A DNA stretch of 64,000 bases, taken from the NCBI GenBank assembly GCA_014529385.2, contig CM043958.1:118727018-118791017 (forward strand), given 5' to 3'. The DNA comes from Adiantum capillus-veneris. Lineage: Eukaryota > Streptophyta > Polypodiopsida > Polypodiales > Pteridaceae. The notes below the pieces were generated by a model. That model was given only the letters and a program-made list of their open reading frames with translations, was not told the DNA's origin and did no database searches. This document shows, piece by piece, positions 21,910-34,218 of this stretch. The translations under genes were made by a program, and so were the position numbers. Position 1 is the first letter of the stretch, and each line of letters begins with the position of its first letter.

Positions 21910-23826
21910 TTCTCAAAAAATATGATAGTTTATTGTGATACAACATGTTTTAAAATACTACTGTCACTTTTCATTTTTCTCTCACTCAAAGAAACCTCTT
22001 ATTATAAAATTCTTCTCAATAGCTTCATGTAGGCCATAGTGAATTTTTCACCTTGTTTATTATTATTTTAGAATCCCAATGTGACCTTGCTGTTTAAGCG
22101 AGGTGTGTATAATGGACGATACACTTATATAGCCTCTCCATGCAAAGACACCTCCTTGGAGGCCTTGGGTATTTACGACACCCCCTCTATTCTGTTGTCC
22201 CCCATATGAGCATGTACTTAAATTGACCTCACTAACACAAGGCCTAGCCAAGCCTCAAATCTTGTTGGATTTTTGAATCAATTGGTGTGTTGTATTCATC
22301 TCCTTGAGCCCTTCAAGGCTATGCTACACATGTAAATTTTTTATCCCTTGTGTGCTTGTAATTTCCTATTTTGAGATGGAACCAAAAAGGGCAAGAATGG
22401 ATGATGCAAAGGACACAGGAATGAGTGATAAAAATCAACATGTTCCTCTTACCATCAACAACACAACTATGCAAGCAAATACTCAAAATGATAGCTAGCT
22501 TAGATTTAATCAAATTTTCTCTCTTTATTGACCATGCTTTAGATATCATGTTAGTAGGTTTTTTATGTAGGCACCTATATAAACATAGTCTAAACTACAA
22601 AATGCATAGAGTAGAAACACTAAATTATTAACAAATAACTTTTCTTATGTGTTATTTTTTTAAAGAAATCTATTGCATTATGATCATCTTGCCATTTGCC
22701 TAAAATTGGTATCTTTAATTATGCTACGAAAAAGTTACAACATTTGAGAATACACTAAAATGTACGAAAGTGTAAACCCATTTTCGCTTTTGGCAATCCT
22801 TTGTAGCCTTTTGAATCTAGGTTAAAACTGGTCAAAAATTGAGAGTCTGAAAAGCGATGCATTAAAAGTGTTTGTTGAAGGTAAAGTGAAGTATTTATAT
22901 ATTTTTTTGGTTGCAATGCTTGAGTATGCATAAAAAAATAATCCTCTTCCCTCATGGTTGACTCAAACTTGCTTGTGTAGCTTAGCAAAGCAATAAGATT
23001 GAGAGTGGGCCCAAGGCATCTTCCTTCCCACGCACTTGGGACTTTTGATATCCTTTTAAAGTTGTAGTGTGTCCGGATGCTACCTAGTATTGTGGGCATA
23101 TGCTAGTGTGATTGGAGCCCACCACTTGAGGAGACATCCCCTCAAAGGAGCAACGGGGTTTGAAGAGTGATAGTGTCTATGGAGGTGACAAGGGAGCTTA
23201 TCCCTCATGATTGCCTAAGATGAGGGAGTATGGTCCATGAGGCTCAATAAGTTCTAGCTAGAAGTTTGTAATTCTAAACATGCGGAGCTTGTTTTTTGAC
23301 ACAAAGTGGTTGTATGGTTTGTAGTCAATTTGGTTGAGGTTAATTAGTCCGATGTACAAATATTTCCAAATATGCTTTGCTGATTCTAAATTATGATTTC
23401 ATTCCCAATCTCTATTCTATTCAAAAACTCATTTTAATGAATGTGTGAACTAAGAACCTATTTGTATATGTCACACAATGTGGTAGGCTAATTAGAAAAC
23501 AAAGCTATTGGTGGTATGCATGGGTGAAAATTTGGTGAATGGATGCTTGAAGGCACCAGCCATCGAGGACCCGATGAGTTGGCTAAAAGATCACAAGTTA
23601 GATGCTAGGTATGTAGAGTTTAAGCCAAGTTCAGTTTGGGAAGGAAATTGGCAGCTTTGCCTCTTTAATGTGGGAAAAAAAGCATTGGTTCTCTCAGTGG
23701 ACTAGATAATTTTCTCTTGGACAATTAGAACATTGGCAAATTTAGAATTCTTATCCATACTCTCTTGCAAGGTAGAGCTAGGTTTGTTCTCTTTCTGTCA
23801 CAGTTGTAACTTCCAAAAATGTGAGT
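21910..23826. other. Non-coding end of unit 1
   Basis: No confident gene. A plus-strand frame at 22377-22495 starting MEPKRARMDDAKDTG is open in both units (54904-55050). It shows three amino-acid-changing and two silent differences, so constraint is not evident. A second frame near 23514-23700 is open here but has a stop in unit 2. Both could be exon relics. Confidence 0.5.
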
Positions 23827-23835
23827 TGAGCTGCA
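23827..23835. other. Tandem duplication junction
   Basis: Left of here the DNA matches unit 2 at 56345-56353. Right of here it matches gypsy integrase at about 3494 onward. A few bases (ttgagctg) match neither flank well and may be junction filler. Confidence 0.8.
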
Positions 23836-24200
23836 TGCAAAAAGAACCTGATCCTTACCTTGATGGCCTGTTTCTTCATGGTAGTGCTTCAAAATCAAGC
23901 ATGTTTCTTCTTTGTACGGCACTTTCCTCAGAATGTTATCTCTACCATAAAACATGAGATCCTCACCTACCAATGTGTAGTTTCTTGCTTTTGCAACTAT
24001 TCTCTTACGTCCAACCTTTCACATGCACTGTGGACAATGCCCTTTACCAAGAAATACTTCTAAACCTTGCAATGATTCCCTTCATGCATACAAGGCTTCT
24101 TTGACCTTTAAAGGAGCTACCAAGACATCCAACTTGTCCCTAGCCAACTCATCAGCTTCTTTATTCTGCTCACAAGAAACATGCTTAAACTATATCTTCT
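23836..24200 (-). pseudogene. pol: Gypsy-2 integrase N-terminal fragment
   Basis: Minus strand: the zinc-binding segment HYHEETGHQGKDQV, then cut by the duplication junction, so the catalytic core is absent. Upstream frames are interrupted. Confidence 0.75.
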
Positions 24201-24552
24201 CAAACTCATGCAAAAGCTTCTTGATGTTGTAGAAGCACTTCTTCAAATTGTCTTTCTGAACATTCCACAAACCAAGCAACTGATTCATGACTAGCAACAC
24301 ATCCCCTTTTGCAATGACCCTCTTCAATTTAAACTCCACACACTACTTCAACCCAAGGAAAAGCGTGAGAAACTGAACCTCATTGCTGGTTTCAGCGTCA
24401 TTAATATTGTAAGCTCTAGCAAAGATGACATCGCCTTTTGGGTTCTTAATGACTACCCCACCACTTGTTGTTTGAAGAACTTTCCTATATGCACCATCAA
24501 ACATCATTGTATACGCATATGTAATATCTACTTCCTCTTCATGATCATCCTA
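24201..24552 (-). pseudogene. pol: Gypsy-2 second RNase H
   Basis: Same archaeal-type RNase H as 3808-4128. The stretch through TTSGGVVIKNPKGD is in frame here, showing that the break in gypsy-1 is a one-base loss. Further along the frame is damaged (changes near 24330-24410). The 390 bp deletion removes the preceding degenerate RNase H at about 24549. Confidence 0.7.
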
Positions 24553-24702
24553 AATCGATTGCAAGTCAGGAGGACTCACTGTTGGTAGATCACACAATAC
24601 CTCCTTGATACCATCAAAAGCCTATTGCATGTCCTCATTCCACTCAAACCCTTGAGATCTTTGACTCAATTTGTGGATAGGATACACATCTTGACATAGC
24701 AT

Positions 24703-25799
24703 CTAGAAAAAACATGACAGGTACCTGAGCTTATGCACAAATGATGCCAAATCCTTTGTGTTGCTTGGCAAATCCATAAGCAACAAATTCTTAACTTTCT
24801 TTGGGTTGGCTTCTATTCCATTTTGAGAAACCACATGTCCTAGAAAATGGACAAAACTCAAACTCTGATTTTCTAGATTCGTGACCCTGGAGCTATAGCA
24901 TCCAATGTCATCCATGAAAATTCGAATGAATTTACCCAAGTAGGGACCAAACACTCTATTCATCCACCCTTGGAAGGCATCATATGCATTAACTAGCCCA
25001 AAAGGCATTCTTTTGTAGGAAAAACAACCCCAAGGAGTAATGAAGGTCATCTTCAATTGATCTTCAATCGCTATCAAAATCTGAAAATAGCCAAAAAAAT
25101 CCATCCATGATTGAGTAGCATTCATGACTTGCTGATAATGATTCCTTTTTGTGGTAGCATTCAAAGGTTTGAAATCAACACATATCCTAAATCTTCCATT
25201 CTTCTTGGGCACAATAACTACTAGAGAGACCCATTCAGATTCCTCCACTCTAAAGATGAAATCTACCTCCAAAAGCTTTGTCACCTCTTCACAAAGTGCC
25301 CTCTCATGAATGACCCCCAACCTCCTAAGATTTTGAAGCTTTGGCTTGGCACCTTCTTTTAGATTGATTCTATGCTCGACCCTTTTATCTCCTTGCAACT
25401 CTGTATATTCAGTGGCAAATAGCTTTGGAAACTTTGTAAACATGTCTTCATACTCCTCCTTTTCTTTCTCTGTCAAGTCTCTCCTAGCATGCTCCTTGTG
25501 TTCACCTTGCCAGGCTTAACAATTGCTTTTGTATTATTCTTCTCCTCCTTGACCTTCACATCATGCATTGATGCTTCCTTTTTCAGACTTATCTTAAATA
25601 GATCAGGACATAATTGCATCAATCCTTCCTTTACACTTTCTTTTGATGATGTAGACGAAGCATCACTATCGTATGAGGTAGTTTCTTTTGAATTCATATC
25701 TTGCATCTCCAATAGGGGTTGTGTACGGCTCTCATGTTTCTTCATGTTGTAGACAATGGTCCTTCCATTATCTTGGTTGGGGATGGTGAACAAGTCCAT
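24703..25799 (-). pseudogene. pol: Gypsy-2 reverse transcriptase
   Basis: 24703-25476 is one 257-residue frame covering the fingers and palm (VVIVPKKNGRFRICVDF, then ITPWGCFSYKRMPFGLVNA). The catalytic box reads FMDD, with Phe in place of Tyr. About 21 residues are missing in frame just after it, compared with gypsy-1 (the LSPRKCKF region). The upstream linker is at 25473-25799 in another frame. Confidence 0.85.
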
Positions 25800-25901
25800 G
25801 CCCCAATCCTACTTAGCACCAAGGGTTATAGGCCATGGCCTCCCTAAAATGATCAGATAAGCATTCTCACTCGCTTGCATCACGTAGCAATGACTAAGCA
25901 C

Positions 25902-26240
25902 TCAATCCCCAAGACTTTTATCTTCATCTTTAGCTATCCCTAAAAAACTTACTATTTGGTGGTTGGCCATCCTCATACAGATTGAAGCATTCACTAACAT
26001 CTTGACTCTTGCTTCCTTCATTATAGCCTCAGTCATGACACACACTTGGGCACCACCATCCACATATGCTTGCACTTCCATTTTCTTTCCCAACATAGCT
26101 TCAACTATTGACACCATATCAAGTGGGTGACCAACCATCAAGGATGAGAACATGCTTTGATGATTTTCCATTTTGGAAGGAAGCCGCGTACTCACACATT
26201 TGGTCCACTGCCTCCTCACTTTAGCGTCCAAAGCCACCAA
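25902..26240 (-). pseudogene. pol: Gypsy-2 protease
   Basis: AYVDGGAQVCVMTEAIMKEA is continuous here, so the active site and following segment are in one frame, unlike gypsy-1. The frame is lost before the LG-P-WL motif. Confidence 0.7.
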
Positions 26241-26348
26241 CTAACCAAAATATATATTGGCATTTTGATTTTGTATGTCATCGACAATATCATAGTCTTC
26301 AACACCTTGGCCAAGGGGGTAGTCCTTTGGACATATTTTCCTTCTTCG

Positions 26349-27589
26349 TCACCTCTTACTACTCTTTGGTTTGTGTTCTACTTTATCCTTCCCTTTCCTT
26401 GCTCTTGTTTCCCTCTCCTCTTCTGTCTCTTTCTCCCTATCATGCGTAGCTCTCTTATTGTCCAAAACAACCATATCTTGATGCTCAAGGATAATGATGT
26501 TCATAGCTCTACCTTCTCTATTTGTAGGCAACGGTTGTGGTTGTTGCTGCGGAGGTGGTGCTTCTATTGCCCGCCCTTGATGATTTTCTTCTATTCTCCC
26601 TTGAACATGCCCATATAAGGGGTACATCCCTCCTCTACCTCTTGGTGGTTCAAGACAATCAGGGGCGTAGTGACCCTCTTCATCACAATTGTAGCATCTT
26701 CCTTGTAGCCTCCGTCCCCTACCTCTCCCAACTGGCCGCTCTTCTCTTTGGTTTTTATTCATTATGTTAATACTTAATTCTTCCAATTGACCAGCAAGAT
26801 CATGAAAAACCCGAGCCATAATGGGGTTCGGTCCTTGAATCACTCACTCCACTCTATCATCCACTACCATAGGATCCATTGGTTGCACCACAAGTGGCTC
26901 AGCATGTGTCATGCCTTGCTCCTACCTTTTCTTGATCTTCTTGCTCTTGGTCTCAGAAATTTCCATAGCTCTTTCAAATGTAGTAGGGTCCTCTTGATCA
27001 ACCTTCTCCCTTACACTTGGATGGGGACAATCCATAAATTGAGCACTTCAAAGAAAATCCCTTGGAGGTACTTGGGGTGCCACCTCCAATTGCACCCAAA
27101 GTCCTTTGAAGTTTTGAAAAAGCTCTTGAAATTTAGAATGAACATCTTGATGCAAACCTCTCAATTTTATCGTTGCTTCTGTTGTAGTTAGCCTCTCTCC
27201 AAACCTGTCAAAAATCGCTTGCTTTATTTGCTCCCATGTTTTCTTTTTGTCTTCCTCTAAACCTTCAAACCACTTGGGAGCTTCTCCTTTGAGTGCAAAA
27301 AGAGATACATGAAGATTTGCTTCATCATTCACAATGTGTATACCAAGCGTATGCCACTCGAAGTCAGCAATCCACTCTCTCACATCCTCCTTCCCTATGA
27401 ACATTGGACGACTATACACCATCCCTTTGAAGTCGCTTCTCCCTTGCGTGAGTAACTCCACAAAAGTTAAATTATTGCACCTCAACCAAACCACCACTAT
27501 TCTTCGAATATGTTTAAACTTCACACCAGAACCGCTTCACCTGGGTGCACAACGAGCAAAGTTTTCTTCCTAGTGGGATCTCCAAAGGA
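26349..27589 (-). pseudogene. gag: Gypsy-2 gag
   Basis: The N-terminal half (27048-27524) is longer and cleaner than in gypsy-1 and contains EEDKKKTWEQIKQAIFDRFG, a typical Retrotrans_gag segment. The C-terminal part (26349-26843) has the CCHC knuckle CYNCDEEGHYAPDC. Stops separate the two. Confidence 0.85.
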
Positions 27590-28074
27590 TGATGGAGCAA
27601 AAGACGTCATGCACACACTCACACACCCAAAAACTTGTAATCTTGGTCCTTGATACCCAATTTCACTATCAAATTCTCAAATACCAATTTTGACCACTTC
27701 TAGGGTAGTGCACGCATCACCGCAGATTAGGCACTACACATAGACAGTTACCACATGTGCCAAACTTCCCGGGCAGGTTGAGAGTGCCCACACTTGTCGC
27801 TTACATTATTTATATTTTAAACAGATTAAAAAAATTCCCTAGAGCCTAAAGAAGCTGCCTAGAACCATATCAAAGGCCTCGATACCCTATCTAGGCATGT
27901 ACGTGTGCTTGGCTACCGGCATGCAGACCTCATTATTCACAATGTGTATACGCTACATCTTTTTTGAAAACTTGAAACCACTTTGCAATCTCCCAAGTGC
28001 ATGTATTTACATATCTTTATACATATGCCCATGCATATACATGCTACTTTGTACACGCCAAAAGCGGTCTATCA
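27590..28074 (-). repeat. Gypsy-2 LTR, internally deleted
   Basis: Both ends match the gypsy-1 5' LTR (TGATGG at the left on the plus strand, GCGGTCTATCA at the right), but bases equivalent to about 7735-8455 are missing. The join is at cccaaaaacttgtaatcttgg. Confidence 0.85.
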
Positions 28075-28584
28075 ATCGGACGGAGCGGGCCGATGGAGGT
28101 GGACAGGAGAACAAGTGCTTGAGGCACAGAGCGGACGACGCCACCGTTGACTGCACCATGATAGGGCCAATTGAGGCTGATAGCACCAACAAAGCAAAAA
28201 GATGATGCACGGATATGACGATGGGATGGCGAGCGATAGGTGAGCCGATGCAACGGCTGTGTCGACGAGGATCGATGGGTGCGTGAAGGACGGATCGAAC
28301 GATGCCACCGCCAACTCCACTGTGATAGGGCTAACAGCGTCAACGGGGCCAATAGTCCGTGCACCAATACAATGATAGCGTGGCATGGGTGGACGGGTGA
28401 AGCGATACGACGAGTGTGTCGGTGAGGGTCTAGGGGTGGGTGACGAACAAAGTGAACAACGTCATGGCCGATGACACCATGATGGGGTTGATAGCATCGA
28501 CCAGGCCACCTATGTTATAACTAGGAAGGATAGCCAAGAGACTTTGTAGGGGTGAAGAAATGGATCTCAAACCCACCCGTGCAA
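28075..28584. repeat. ~165 bp tandem repeat, unit 2 copy
   Basis: Same order and words as 8898-9335 (catgatagggcc, gatgcaacggctgtgtcg, caatgatagcg). Confidence 0.8.
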
Positions 28585-29475
28585 AGTCACATGGCCATCT
28601 GATATGGTTTGGGTGGTCCCAAATCATACTATACGCTAGAATGGATCGTATGAGCCGTACGATCCATTTTACCGCATGGTATGGGCCTTGACCACCCATA
28701 GTAGTTTGGATGGCTATGAAACTTTGCATGGGTGGGGACATAATGCTCACCTCCACCCGTGAAAATTTTTGTGGCCATCCAATATCGTTTGGGAGGTCTC
28801 GATACATAATATACACCAAAATTGGCCATATGAGCCATATGAACAATTTTAGCACATAGCATAGGCCTTGATCACCGAAACCATATTTGATTCCTGTGAA
28901 ACTTTGCAGGGATGGGAGATATGATTTGGGTGGTCCCGACTCATACTATGTCTTAAAATGGGTTGTATGAGCTATACTGCCCATTTAGTCTCATAGTTTG
29001 GGCCTTGACCTCCCATACCATATTGGATGCATGTGCATGCAACTTTGCATGAATGGCGGATTTGTGCTCAATCTCACCCAAGAAAAGTTTCAGAGCCATC
29101 CGATATGCTTTGGTAAAATGGGCCCTATGTCTCATATTGTCCATTTTAGTGCATAGTATGGGCCTTGACCGCCCATACCATATCAAATGGTTGTTAAAAT
29201 TTTCATGGTGGAGGAATGGCGCTCACCCCCACCTATACAAATTCTTGTATTCATCCGATATTATTTGTGCAGTCCCAAACCATACTATACGCTGAAATGG
29301 GTTGTATGAGCCACATGGTCCATTTTAGCAAATAGTATGGAGCTTGACAATCCAGACTCCAGACTATATGACTGTGCAACTTTGTACAGGTGGGAAAATG
29401 GTGCTCACCCCCACCTTTACAAAGCCTCGTCACCATCCCATATGGTTTGGGAGATCTCGATCCATACTATGCATT
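28585..29475. repeat. Palindromic satellite, unit 2 copy
   Basis: Anchors catactat/cataatat at about 28628, 28806, 28943, 29281 and 29464. One unit near 29105 has lost its left-arm centre (gatatgctttggtaaaatgg), so one hairpin is destroyed relative to unit 1. Confidence 0.85.
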
Positions 29476-29871
29476 AAAAACCCTTAACCTTGGACCGTAA
29501 TCCCTAAACCATAAACCCAAGACCTTAAACCTTGAACTTTGAACATAAACCGTTAGCCATAAACCCTAATTGTAGACCCTAAAGCCTAAACCGTAAACCG
29601 TAAACTGTTACCACAAACCCTAAACCATAAAACTTATACCATAAACCATGAACCATAAATCGTAAACCTTGACCCTAAATCCTAAACCCTAAACCCTAAG
29701 CCCTATACTCTAAGCCCTAAATACTAACCTATAAACCCTAAACCATAAACCTTAAAATCTGAATCATAAACCCTTAGTCCTAAACCGTGTACCCTAAACC
29801 CCAAGCCCTGTAATCCTGATCCTAAACCCCAAAATTCTAAACCTTAAACCCTAACCCATAAATCCTAAACT
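29476..29871. repeat. Interstitial telomere-like block 1, unit 2 copy
   Basis: Degenerate CCCTAAA, same start and end phase relative to the satellite as in unit 1. Confidence 0.9.
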
Positions 29872-30094
29872 CGGATGGTTGTGCAACTTTGGACGGGCGG
29901 GGGAATGATGCTTCATAGTCATCTTATATGGTTTGGGCGGTCCCCACCCATATTATATGCTAAATGGGCCGTATGGCTACCTTATACCCTAAATCCTAAA
30001 TCATGAATCCTAAACCCTAACCCATATATCCTAAAGTTGGATGATTGTGCAACTTTGCACGAGTGGAAAAATGGTACTCACCCACCCATGCAAA
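29872..30094. repeat. Satellite and telomere-like block 2, unit 2 copy
   Basis: Satellite spacer and left arm, then a telomere-like stretch at about 29979-30035, then satellite spacer interrupted by copia-1. The target bases gcaaa are at 30090-30094. Confidence 0.85.
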
Positions 30095-32515
30095 TGTGAA
30101 AAAACAGGGGAGTGAAGGGATGGATCTTTGTGCTAAGATATGTGTGAGAATGACAAGTGTTTAACTGAAATATATGAGAGAGACAATGATATATTGAAAG
30201 GAATATCTTTATTGATGATGAAGGTTCCTTGAGATACAATATTGGTACTTGCAAACTACCAATGCAGGTACTGCAGACTACCAATACAGGTACTGTGACA
30301 CAGTCTTAACAATACTAATAACAGAGAGTAAATAGTACCAAACAGACAGTTATGGTACTCTGGAAGTACCTAGACAGGTACTCGGAAAGTACCAATGGTA
30401 CACAGTATAGGTACTTCTGTGAGACTGAATGGTTGATCCCCAAACCCAAGCTAGAGTTAAAGTCCCATGTACAATGAGTGTGTTTCCCAGATAACAACAC
30501 TCTATACAAGATGATCTAAGCCTCACAAGGTCTCTTAGCTCTCTCTCTGTGTTCTCTGTCTCTCTCTGTTCTCTGTCTTTCTACTCTATGTCTCTCTGTT
30601 AACACTAGGTTGGTAACCTAATAGGACATAAAAGTGTCCTTTCAGGGTTTTGAAAAAAACCTCCAAAACCATAGTAGATCCACTCATTTTGTAAAATCCT
30701 TTCATGAGGTTATAGTTCAAGGCCTACGACACATGTAAAAAATAATAAACTTGTAAAATTTCTCATCTTTGGGTCACACCAAGCTTCCAAAGTTGATGGA
30801 CCAGTACATTTTCATCAAAACAGTCATTTCTTATGTTTTGTTGCATAAAAATAAGATTAGGGATTTTTGTAGGACTTGAGTTAAATTCCCTATTTAACTT
30901 CAATGGGTTGGTGATCAAAACATATGATTGCTTCTCATTCACTATTTTTTGTTTTGCCAGAAGAAATAGGTACAAAAAAGTTGAATTTTTACCATTCTGC
31001 AAACCTATCATCAAAGTTTCTATAGCCACACTCAATACAAATAATATATGCATGTTTTCTTAGTTCCCTATTGTCCTTTAGGTTTATAAGGAGCCATGGA
31101 GCATGTCAAAAGAATAATACATCTCTTACCAAGGGGAATCTTGGGGACAAAGATGAAGTGCTAAATACAACAAACATGAAAAAACTGGGTTCAACATTAT
31201 GAGTTGTAGAATCCCATAGAAACTATTCAATATCTAGCCAATATATGATCCTTATGACTAGATATGGTTACTACCTACAAAATTCATGTAGTTGTCACAA
31301 GAAACTAACAATATTGAAAAAGCTATACTTGATATACTAGAATGTTTCGATTTCTTCTATAATTGAAAAAATCAACCATCGTTGTATACTATGCAAAATA
31401 GGGTATTAGGTGCCCCAAAACTCAAGGAATATTAGCTTTATGTTACAATATGGGACATAGAAAATCAAAACTGCATTTGGAAATCATGAAAGCCACCAAA
31501 AAAATCTTAGAAGAGCTAAAATTGGCTAAAAAACAGGATTTGACAATTTTTGTAATTTGGTCATAACTTACAACTTTAACATTTACTTCTCCCTAGAAGC
31601 ATCAGGACATGTTGAGGACTACTAAAGATAGTTCTCTAGCATTATAGACCTCACAAACATGAATTCTAGAGTGGTATAGTTGCAAAAATATGAAAAAAGC
31701 CAAAAACAGGACCCGTTTTTTCACACAGTTAAGGTTGTGAAATGTTGTGCAAGGACAAGGTTAAAGATGGAATTGATATTCCAAAAAAATGTCGATTTTT
31801 TTTCAGCTCATAAGACAACTTTCTAGACAGATAGCACCTCAAAATCCATTTTGAAACTCTTGACATAATTCAAGGGAAATGGTCACTTAACAGGACATAA
31901 AAGTGTCCCATTACCAACCTAGTGTTAAACTAGTGTACTGGTACATCTTTATATATCTGTATCTCTCAATGTTGAGCATAAGTCGTGGATCCCTTTGGTA
32001 GGTAGATGCACCATTATGTGGGGAACATATCTCCTTCATAGTCCGAGAAGAGATCATGGCTGTATCTCCAAATAGGTAGCTCCCAAGTTGGCAGGTTACC
32101 CTCTGTGTGCAGTCTGCAACTCTGCAGGCAGCCAACTTGGCACCTTCACCAAATATGGTAGAAGCTGAATTAGGATAAACCCTCTGATAGGATTATAGTC
32201 CACATGGAGTAGAACAATTTCTCTTTGTAGTTCTCCACGAGATCACAGCTGTAGGTGGCTATTTTCATCCCTATAAATCTGCCTGCCGCACCTCCTGAAT
32301 CTGCTCCTACCTTTTAGGTACTTTTCCACCTAATTGCTTGGTGGTTGTTGTAGATGCTTCAACGTGTATAGTTGATGATGCAAGGGTTATTGACCATCCA
32401 AAATGATGTCAAGTCATCATCCTAAGCTACCATGCCATCATGCTACCATAGCATCATGCTTAAGCCTTTGTTCCCACCTTATTCAAGTAGATGTGTTGGA
32501 CTTGTAACTTTAACA
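30095..32515 (-). repeat. Copia-1 3' LTR, interrupted by a DNA transposon
   Basis: On the plus strand it starts TGTGAAAAAACAGGGG and ends GTAACTTTAACA. Length is 2421 bp because of the 1322 bp insertion plus a 4 bp duplication; without these it is 1095 bp against 1096 bp for the partner. Confidence 0.95.
30603..31924. mobile_element. CACTA-ended DNA transposon with TTAA target duplication
   Basis: Ends are CACTAGGTTGGTAA on the left and TTACCAACCTAGTG on the right, perfect inverted repeats of 14 bp. TTAA flanks both sides (30599-30602, 31925-31928). The other LTR has the unfilled site gttaaactag. Just inside each end lies GGACATAAAAGTGTCC, itself able to fold and present in the same orientation at both ends. 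The interior is 1.3 kb of A+T-rich DNA with no transposase domain, so the element is non-autonomous. The ends suggest CACTA, but a 4 bp TTAA duplication is the piggyBac pattern. An alternative reading (3 bp TAA with one unpaired T) cannot be excluded. Confidence 0.85.
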
Positions 32516-32530
32516 CCTTCCCTCAAGTCC
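32516..32530 (-). other. Copia-1 polypurine tract
   Basis: The minus strand reads GAGGGAAGG directly before the 3' LTR start TGTTAAAG. Confidence 0.75.
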
Positions 32531-32655
32531 ATAAGAATCTTGAAAAGAGTAAAACCTGAAATCAAAAATAGCTAAAGCAAACCAAACATTAAATTGTTGA
32601 AGGCTTTGTTGTGATGCCTTCCCTTATTGCTTGATCTTGCATGAAGAGCCTTCCC

Positions 32656-34218
32656 TTATTCTTCAATTCCTTCCCTTAAGGGAAGCTCCATCATGCCAAG
32701 TGTTGATCTATGCTTGAAGAAAAGCTCCTTCCCTAGAGCTTTGGTAAAGATATCAGCAACATTCTCCATGGTGCTGCAATGGTGTAATACTATGTCTCCA
32801 CTTTGCACCTTCTCCCTGATGAAGTGCTCTCTGACTTCAATGTGCTTGGTCCTTTGATGTAGCACTGGATTCTTTGCTAAAGATTCAGCTGAGGTGTTGT
32901 CACACATGATAGGTGTAGCTTGGCCACTTCCATAGAAACCAACTTCCTGCAAACATCTTTGCAACCAAATAGCTTCACAAGCTGCTATAGTAAGAGCTTT
33001 ATATTCAGCCTCTGTTGATGAAAGGCTGATGGTGTTTTGTTTCTTGGAGATCCATGAGATGGCTCCTGCACCTAGAAAGAAAGCATTGCCACTAATGCTC
33101 TTCCTATCCACCAAGTCTACTGCATAATCAGAGTCACTAAAACCATGTAGATTCAGCTTGTCTTCTCCATACAAAATACCTAAGGAAGGAGTACCTTTCA
33201 AGTACCGAAGTACTCTCTTGACTGCATTCCAATGAGATATCTTTGGTGCTTGCATGTATTGAGCAAGTGAGTGGACAACAAAGCAAATATCAGGCCTAGT
33301 GATAGTTAAGTAGATAAGAGAACCTATGAGCTGTCTATAGAGTGTAGCATCATAGGGAATACCATGTTCATCCTTAGTGAGTCTAAGACTAGACTCCATA
33401 GGTGTAGAAATAGGCTTTGAGCTGATCATTCCAAATCTATAAAGAATGGAGTGGAGGTACTTTTGTTGAGAGATAAAGATGTCTCCCTTCTTCAGCCTAG
33501 AGACTTCAATACCAAGGATGTAGTGTAAATATCCAAGGTCCTTCATCTCAAACTCCTTGGAGAGTTGAGATTGAACATCCTCCACCATAGCTTCATTGCT
33601 ACCTGTCAAGATAAGATCATCCACATAGATGATAACAAGAATAATATCCTTGCCTTGTACCTTATAGTAAAGAGTGTGATCAGCATGTCTTCTCTGAAAT
33701 CCTTTAGATTGGAGGTGATCATCAATCCTCCCATACCAAGCTCTTGAAGCTTGCTTCAATCCATATAAACTCTTGTTGAGCTTACATACCATGTCCTCCT
33801 TCCGTGCAACAACATATCCCTCTGGTTGCTGCATGTAGACTTCCTCCTCAAGTAGCCCATTGAGAAAGGTATTGTTGACATCCATTTTCTTAAGCTTCCA
33901 CTTTAAGATAGAAGCTAAAGAAATTGACAACCTAATAGAGCTCATCTTGGCTACAGGAGCATAGGTTTCATCATAGTCCAAACCATATTGTTGAGCAAAG
34001 CCTTCGGCTACCAATCTTGCTTTGTGTCTATCAATCTTCCCTTCCTTGTTGAAATTCAGCTTGTAAAGCCACTTGCATCCAATGGCTTTCTTGTTGGGGG
34101 TTAATGGACATAGATCCCATGTCTCATTCTTGTGGAGAGCATCCATCTCCTTTTCCATAGCTTGGTTCCATTCCTTCTTGGTACTAGCTACCTTGTATGT
34201 GGTAGGTTCTTCATGCTA
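32656..34218 (-). pseudogene. pol: Copia-1 reverse transcriptase-RNase H
   Basis: A 500-residue open frame (32656-34158), continuous upstream to a TAG at 34216-34218. Motifs in order: KKAIGCKWLYK near residue 23, HKARLVAEGFAQQYGLDY near 45, MDVNNTFLNG near 92, SLYGLKQASRAWY near 130, catalytic YVDD at 178-181, LIGSLIYLTITRPDI, then RNase H with SLSSTEAEYKAL, CDNTSAESLAKNP and RTKHIEV. The first RNase H block reads SDSDYAVDLVDRKSISG, slightly changed from the usual DADWAGD. The RT and RNase H could be active if made separately, but the upstream stops would prevent a normal Gag-Pol. Confidence 0.9.

Larger units (their letters stand above)
3494..23826 (+). repeat. Segmental duplication unit 1
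   Basis: The whole block matches 23836-56353 in order and orientation once two copia insertions and several smaller indels are set aside. Hand comparison of clean stretches (19370-19580, 20740-20900, 5280-5460) gives about 2-4% substitutions. The left boundary is inside gypsy integrase (about 3494); the right boundary is at ttccaaaaatgtgag. Confidence 0.9.
23836..28074 (-). mobile_element. Gypsy-2: duplicated 5' part of gypsy-1
   Basis: Not an independent insertion: it is the unit 2 copy of 3494-8897. It keeps part of integrase, the second RNase H, RT, protease, gag and a shortened 5' LTR, and has no 3' LTR because the duplication began inside integrase. Some frames that are broken in gypsy-1 are intact here, and the reverse. 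Confidence 0.9.
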
